From positions 23,687,033 through 23,751,032 of the forward strand of contig CM049309.1 of assembly GCA_026874595.1 (NCBI GenBank): a stretch of 64,000 nt of DNA, in the 5' to 3' direction. The notes below the pieces were generated by a model. It was not told the origin of the DNA and did no database searches. It was given only the letters and a program-made list of their open reading frames with translations. This DNA comes from Sipunculus nudus (Eukaryota > Annelida > Sipuncula > Golfingiida > Sipunculidae). Shown in pieces: positions 59,408 through 64,000 of the stretch. Both the position numbers and the translations under genes were made by a program. The stretch's first letter is position 1. The number at the start of each line of letters is the position of its first letter.

Positions 59408-60345
59408 TGTGAAAAATAAGTTGGTTGGTCCTCTGTCAGCCTTTGGTAATTTTTACTAATTAGCATAAAACAAAATGGCCGCAAAAATAATGCTAAAATA
59501 GCAAAAAAGGCCATAATTACCTTTACATTTGACATAAAGGGTCATCCAATACATGAATTCTGGGTTTTTATGACCCAGAGATTTCATTTTTGGTATTGTT
59601 TTAGTCATAATGACCACCATTTTCAATGCAGCTTTTCTCCCATTTGAAAAAAAAAACTGTAAATATACTGAACACATGATTTGGTAATTACCTATGTTCC
59701 AAAGCATTCTGCAGATCAAGGGTAATAAATTAAACTGTTTAAACACTAAAATATAGATAAAGATAAGATTATCAAACGATTTGGAAAACAGCTGTTATAC
59801 ATTATAAAAATAATATGCTTTTTTTGTGACCTATGTATATATAATATATGGCCTTCATAATGAAACAATAAGAGCGAAACTGCCGTAAACCACACAGTTT
59901 TATTTTCCCACTTGTGTCACGACGAGGCCCGATATTTACAACTTAGGCGAGATTTTACTTAGTTGGGTGGGAATTATGTGATCATGAATTGGGTCCATTA
60001 TAAAGATTATAAATGTTTTTGTAGAGTGTATTGGTGTATCTACGAACGGACAAAGCTGTCACATATATGGAAAACTAACTGGTCTCCCAAAAGTATTTAT
60101 ACATAATTATATCGGAGTCGAAAAGTATTACAGACAGCTGATTCATACTTGAAGCCCCCCCCCCCCCCCTTCTCCATGACTTTCATGCAGTCTTTACATA
60201 TTCTGTCAAAGGTTATCTAATTGTGGACTTCCATATGTGACCGCTAATATTTACAGACTTAGGATTTATATTTTTATTTTAATTCCCTTACTTCCCTTGT
60301 TTGTTATTTGTTTACTCTGTCTGTATCAACATCTTCAGCACAAAA
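59408..60345. repeat. Long inverted repeat, left arm
   Basis: The arm starts gtgtgaaaaataagttggtt and pairs with 62140-63102 read backwards. Shared landmarks in order: gctgacag or ctgtcagcc, ttttatgctaattagc, ccagaattcatgtattgg, the A/T run after atgggag, gaaggccata, the block gaggcccgatatttacaac, gtttttgtagagtgta, cgaaaagtatta, a C/G homopolymer, and tggacttccatatgtg. Similarity is roughly 80-85% by eye, with indels. Confidence 0.85.
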
Positions 60346-61900
60346 TTTGTTGAGGGATACGGTGATACATAGGAAAAATTCTTAAATTTTGAAGACGATC
60401 CTGCATGATCATGACCATGAGATTACTCTGACCCAACCGAGGCCCATGGTAATTTTTTCGGCACCAACCTCTTCAAAGGCTTTTGTAAAAGTATAGTGGT
60501 ACTGTGCCACCAGTACATAGATAAATATCTTTTGAGACACAGAAACTCAGTAAATGGGAAAAAAAGTATCTTGGTAAGGTAGGAATACGGCTCAGATGGG
60601 TAAATCTCGGAATCAACAATAGTATAGTCTCAACCCGACTGACATGCACTCGGCTCTCCATGATTTAGCTGGAGCATGTATGATCTTATGCGGACTTCCT
60701 TACAAAAATCATCATCGGAAATATTTTCTTGACCAATTCCAGAATCGACAGCAGGATTGACTAAAGGTTTCAAGTCCAAGACCTATGATATTTCTCGCGA
60801 TAAGCACCGTTTAATGCCATAAATTTCATTTATAAAACAAAATTAGTTCTTTAAAGCAAGAAAAGCTTTAACTTGCACCCTAATATGCAGACTCCCTATT
60901 CAAATTCAGAACTTGAAGTGCAAACAAAGGGGAATACTGAAAAAATATTATTACAAACCAGACCTTTTATATTGAAATAAGACTGTACACCTGACATATG
61001 AGTTTGGCGACTTTTTTCAATAGAGCAGACAATACATTTTAATTCTCGCAATTTTTCATATAGCAATAAGGAAAAGAATGTGTATGGTGACATTCCAAAT
61101 TATTGTTTTCTTTCCTTATGCATGCCACCCACAGCCTTGGCTGTACGTTAATCTATATAGTTGAATATAACGAAACATGAGCTTAACTGAGATATTCTCG
61201 ATATTCGTGTCCAAACCGATAGCCAACTATTCCTTGTGACTAGAGCCCCCTCCCCCATATGACCATTTATATATATAGGTACCTACTACAGTCCAAGGTC
61301 TTTATCTTTCTTTTTATTTATTTTCTTGGGAAATGTAGATTAGTCATCCTCGTGCATTAATTGATGGATTATAAAATGCATATAAAGTAGCGATTTTTTT
61401 TGCCAGAGGGTGTTCACGGCAAATCATTGTGTTGTCTGCATTTGTAAGTCTCTTACATACTCTAACGCATTGTCATCATCGTTTATATTACATGAATTTT
61501 GGCGCTGAAGGTTTCAAGTATTCCTGAAATATTTGATAACAGAAAATAACGTCGAAAGTGTGCGTTCATTCACATCAGTTGTCATATGTTGCTATTGACT
61601 AAATTTGTATGTTTCCATAATACCATTTATAAAAATCCGATCAAATTTAGGCTCATTTGGGTCACCTCCCTCTAAAAAGCTGTTTATTTAAATATAAAAT
61701 CTAAAGTAATAGTCTTTTCTGGTAAAGCTACAGAAAGTGAAGAAGTGAGTTCAGCTTGCACAGGCAAGTCGACATAGTTGGCGATCACATAGCAGACGAA
61801 TAATCCATATGATGCTGATGGCTATATGATGCCGATGGAAGATTGAAGCAGTATATCTAAGAATGTTGCAATATATGTGATATGACTTGACATAGAACAT
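60346..61900. other. Loop between inverted-repeat arms, no gene seen
   Basis: I found no recognised coding or RNA features in the spacer. It is AT-rich with short random frames. Confidence 0.35.
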
Positions 61901-61904
61901 GCAA

Positions 61905-62680
61905 ACACATACAACTGTTACAGTTGCCATCGAACAAAGATGAATTTCCGTAAAGGTGCCATTTTGATTTAATTGGACTCAAATTATGTTCATTTATTCC
62001 CCGTCAAACTAAATAAATTCTCATCTAAGTTGTAAATATCGGGCCTCGTTGTTAAACAAGGGGTAAAATAAAAAAAATGTGTTGATAACGGCATTTTCGC
62101 TTTTATTATTTCATTATGAAGGCCATATATCGGTAACTAAAAAGGATGAAGATGCTGATATAAACACAGTAAACATATAAAAAACCAGGGAAGTAATACA
62201 GAATAATATACATCCTAAGTCTGTGAATGTAAGTAGCCACATATGGAAGTCCACAGTTAGATAACCTTAGACAAAATATGTAAAGATGAAAGTCGGGGAG
62301 AAGGGGGGAGGGGGCTTCAAGTATGACTCAGCTGTCTGTAATGCTTTTCGACCCCGCTATATATATATATATATACACCCTACATAATACACTCTACAAA
62401 AACATTTTTAATTTTTTATCATGCAGGTACCTTTAATATAATATGCAAACACATACAACTTTTATATTTGCCACGAATGAAGATTAATTTCCGCAAAGGT
62501 GCCATTTTTATTTAAATGGACCCAACTAATTCTCACATAATCCCCCTCCAACTAAGTAAAATCTCGCCTAAGTTGTAAATATCGGGCCTCGTCGTGACAC
62601 AAGTGCATGGGAAAATAAAACTGTGTGGATAACGACAGTTTCGCTCTTATTGTTACATTATGAAGGCCATACATAGGTCA
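61905..62680. repeat. Direct duplication within/next to the right arm (~540-bp offset)
   Basis: The blocks near 61905-62130 and 62445-62680 share acatacaact, aaaggtgccattttt or similar, aagttgtaaatatcgggcct, cgtt- or cgtcgtg-type continuation, ttattttattt relatives, and attatgaaggccata, in the same orientation. The right region thus carries one and a half copies of the repeat seen once in the left arm. Confidence 0.7.
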
Positions 62681-63102
62681 CAAAAGAGCATAATATTTTC
62701 ATAATGTATAACAGCCGTTTCCAGAACGTTCGATCATCTTATCTTCATCAATACTTTAGTGTTTAATTAGTTTAATTTATTACCCTCGATCTGCAGAATG
62801 CTTTGGAACATATGTACTAACCAAATCATGTGTCCAGTATATTAACAGTTTTTTTTTTTTTTTCAAATGGGAGAACAGCTACATTAAAAATGGTGGTCAG
62901 TATGACTAAAACTATACCAAAAATGAATTCTCTGGCTCATAAAAACCCAGAATTCATGTATTGGATGACCCACTATGTTACATGTAAAGGTAATTATGGC
63001 ATTTTTGCTATTTTCGCATTATTTTGGCGGTCATTTTGTTTTATGCTAATTAGCAAAAATTGCCCAAGGCTGACAGCAGGCCAACCAACATATTTTTTTC
63101 AA
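62140..63102. repeat. Long inverted repeat, right arm
   Basis: This is the inverted partner of 59408-60345. It carries about 110 extra bases around 62445-62530 and a (TA)n stretch near 62361. The T run near 62850 corresponds to the A run at 59648. Confidence 0.85.
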
Positions 63103-63390
63103 CAAAATTACGACAGGCTTCAAAATAACTTTAATATTTTACTCAAGAAATTGCCTTCTATCTAACTTCATGGCTCATCTCCGCAAACATATAAAATAGT
63201 ATGAAAATCCAGTGATATGAATTTCAATAAAAAGTTAGAGTTATGCGCCATGCAAAGACGACAGCGACACCTAACGAGAAGTTAGGTAACACGAGAAAAG
63301 AAATGTCCGTAATTTCTCGCCTGTGTACACTTTTAACAAAATTACGACAGGCTTCAAAATAACTTTAATACTTTACTCAAGAAATTGCCT
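63101..63390. repeat. 56-bp direct repeats
   Basis: aacaaaattacgacaggctt and the next ~36 bases at 63101-63156 recur at 63335-63390 with one or two changes. The offset is 234 bp. Confidence 0.85.
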
Positions 63391-63429
63391 TAATAGAGAG
63401 TCTAGTGGTAGATAAATTTTTGATGAGAT

Positions 63430-64000
63430 AAACAAATATCAAATATTAGAATTAACATGTATTACGTAATTTTCAAAGAACACAGAACGGGTTTTACAGC
63501 GCCCCATCCGCATCGCCACATCAGGATTTGTCCCATTGACAATAGCTACGGTAGCACCAGTAGGTCGAAAATCTTTAGCAGAGTATGCTTGGTGTCCTAG
63601 ACCTGCACGTCAAATAGCAGCATTCATCACTTGTGCCACAGTATCAGCTGTAATCTGTCGATAAGGAGCCTTTAATGTCAAGAACACAGGCCGAACATCA
63701 GGTGGACGGATCCCTGATGTACGCTCAATATAGTGCCGGAGAACTAATACAGGTTCAACTTTATCAGGCTGTGCTGGAGGCAGCTCCACTTCAAACTCTG
63801 CCAGTTCAGAGTTATTTTTAATTCCAAAGAAAAGCAGCTTTGCCGAGCCATCATCCAAAAAGTTAACACAGTCCGTGCTGAAGACTACAGGCTCAACCGC
63901 ATTGTTTCGGGGATTGAACCAGCGACCATAAGGAGCAATGTCGGATGGTCTCAGCATTAGAGTTAACGCAAGTAATGTAATTGTCTTCAAGCGAAGATCT
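63430..64000 (-). pseudogene. Tyrosine recombinase fragment (DIRS/Crypton-like), cut by the window edge
   Basis: The minus strand from 64000 reads LLALTLMLRPSDIAP, where the Arg of a tyrosine-recombinase box I is expected. It continues through a beta-rich middle (KLLFFGIKNN, VFLTLKAPYRQITADTV) to VMNAAI, then a TGA at 63612-63610. Reading past it in the same frame gives FRPTGATVAIVNG, MRMGRCKTRSVF and ENYV. These supply the second Arg and the Tyr nucleophile, with the His of box II apparently replaced. The frame ends near 63430. The N-terminus lies outside the window. DIRS, Ngaro and Crypton elements all carry such enzymes, and I cannot choose among them. Confidence 0.65.

Overview
This looks like nuclear DNA of an invertebrate animal, most likely a marine mollusc (bivalve-like). 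The evidence is low GC content, one spliced host gene with a very long intron, dense and nested transposons (LTR, LINE, Penelope-like, hAT, pogo and tyrosine-recombinase types), minisatellites and a hammerhead-ribozyme-like motif. The species assignment is inference. No bacterial operons, rRNA genes or CRISPR arrays are visible.

The only host gene I can support is on the + strand and encodes an unusual membrane receptor. Exon 1 (17011-17354) carries a signal peptide and the first third of a PstS-like phosphate-binding domain. A 30.1 kb intron follows. Exon 2 (47483-50033) is a single 850-codon exon encoding the rest of the PstS-like domain, a transmembrane helix, a kinase-homology domain and a guanylyl-cyclase-like domain. 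A probable short last exon (51081-51179) is followed by an AATAAA signal. The ligand-contact residues known from bacterial PstS are kept, while the kinase and cyclase catalytic residues are lost. The predicted protein is therefore a phosphate-sensor-like ectodomain on a double pseudoenzyme of receptor-guanylyl-cyclase layout. This is the most interesting object in the window.

Layout. 1-16.9 kb is upstream sequence: solo LTR A, a ~500-bp tandem duplication, a tRNA-SINE-like piece, two large minisatellites (36-bp and 41-bp units), a Penelope-like GIY-YIG fragment inside a 40-bp inverted repeat, a 5'-truncated LINE and a hammerhead-like motif. 17.4-47.5 kb is the giant intron. It holds a LINE endonuclease fragment; a foldback-like element hosting a solo LTR and a hAT with perfect TIRs and an 8-bp target duplication; recent and old tandem duplications; a third solo LTR; a short pogo-like element; and a decayed minus-strand Ty3/gypsy element. 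That gypsy element has an RRM-like domain at the start of gag and is broken by two DNA elements and one solo LTR. 50-64 kb holds the gene's 3' end, a LINE 3' fragment, a decayed hAT transposase next to a 96-bp minisatellite, a ~0.95-kb long inverted repeat and, at the right edge, part of a tyrosine recombinase.

All family calls rest on motif recognition by eye. No alignment, database search or RNA evidence was available.
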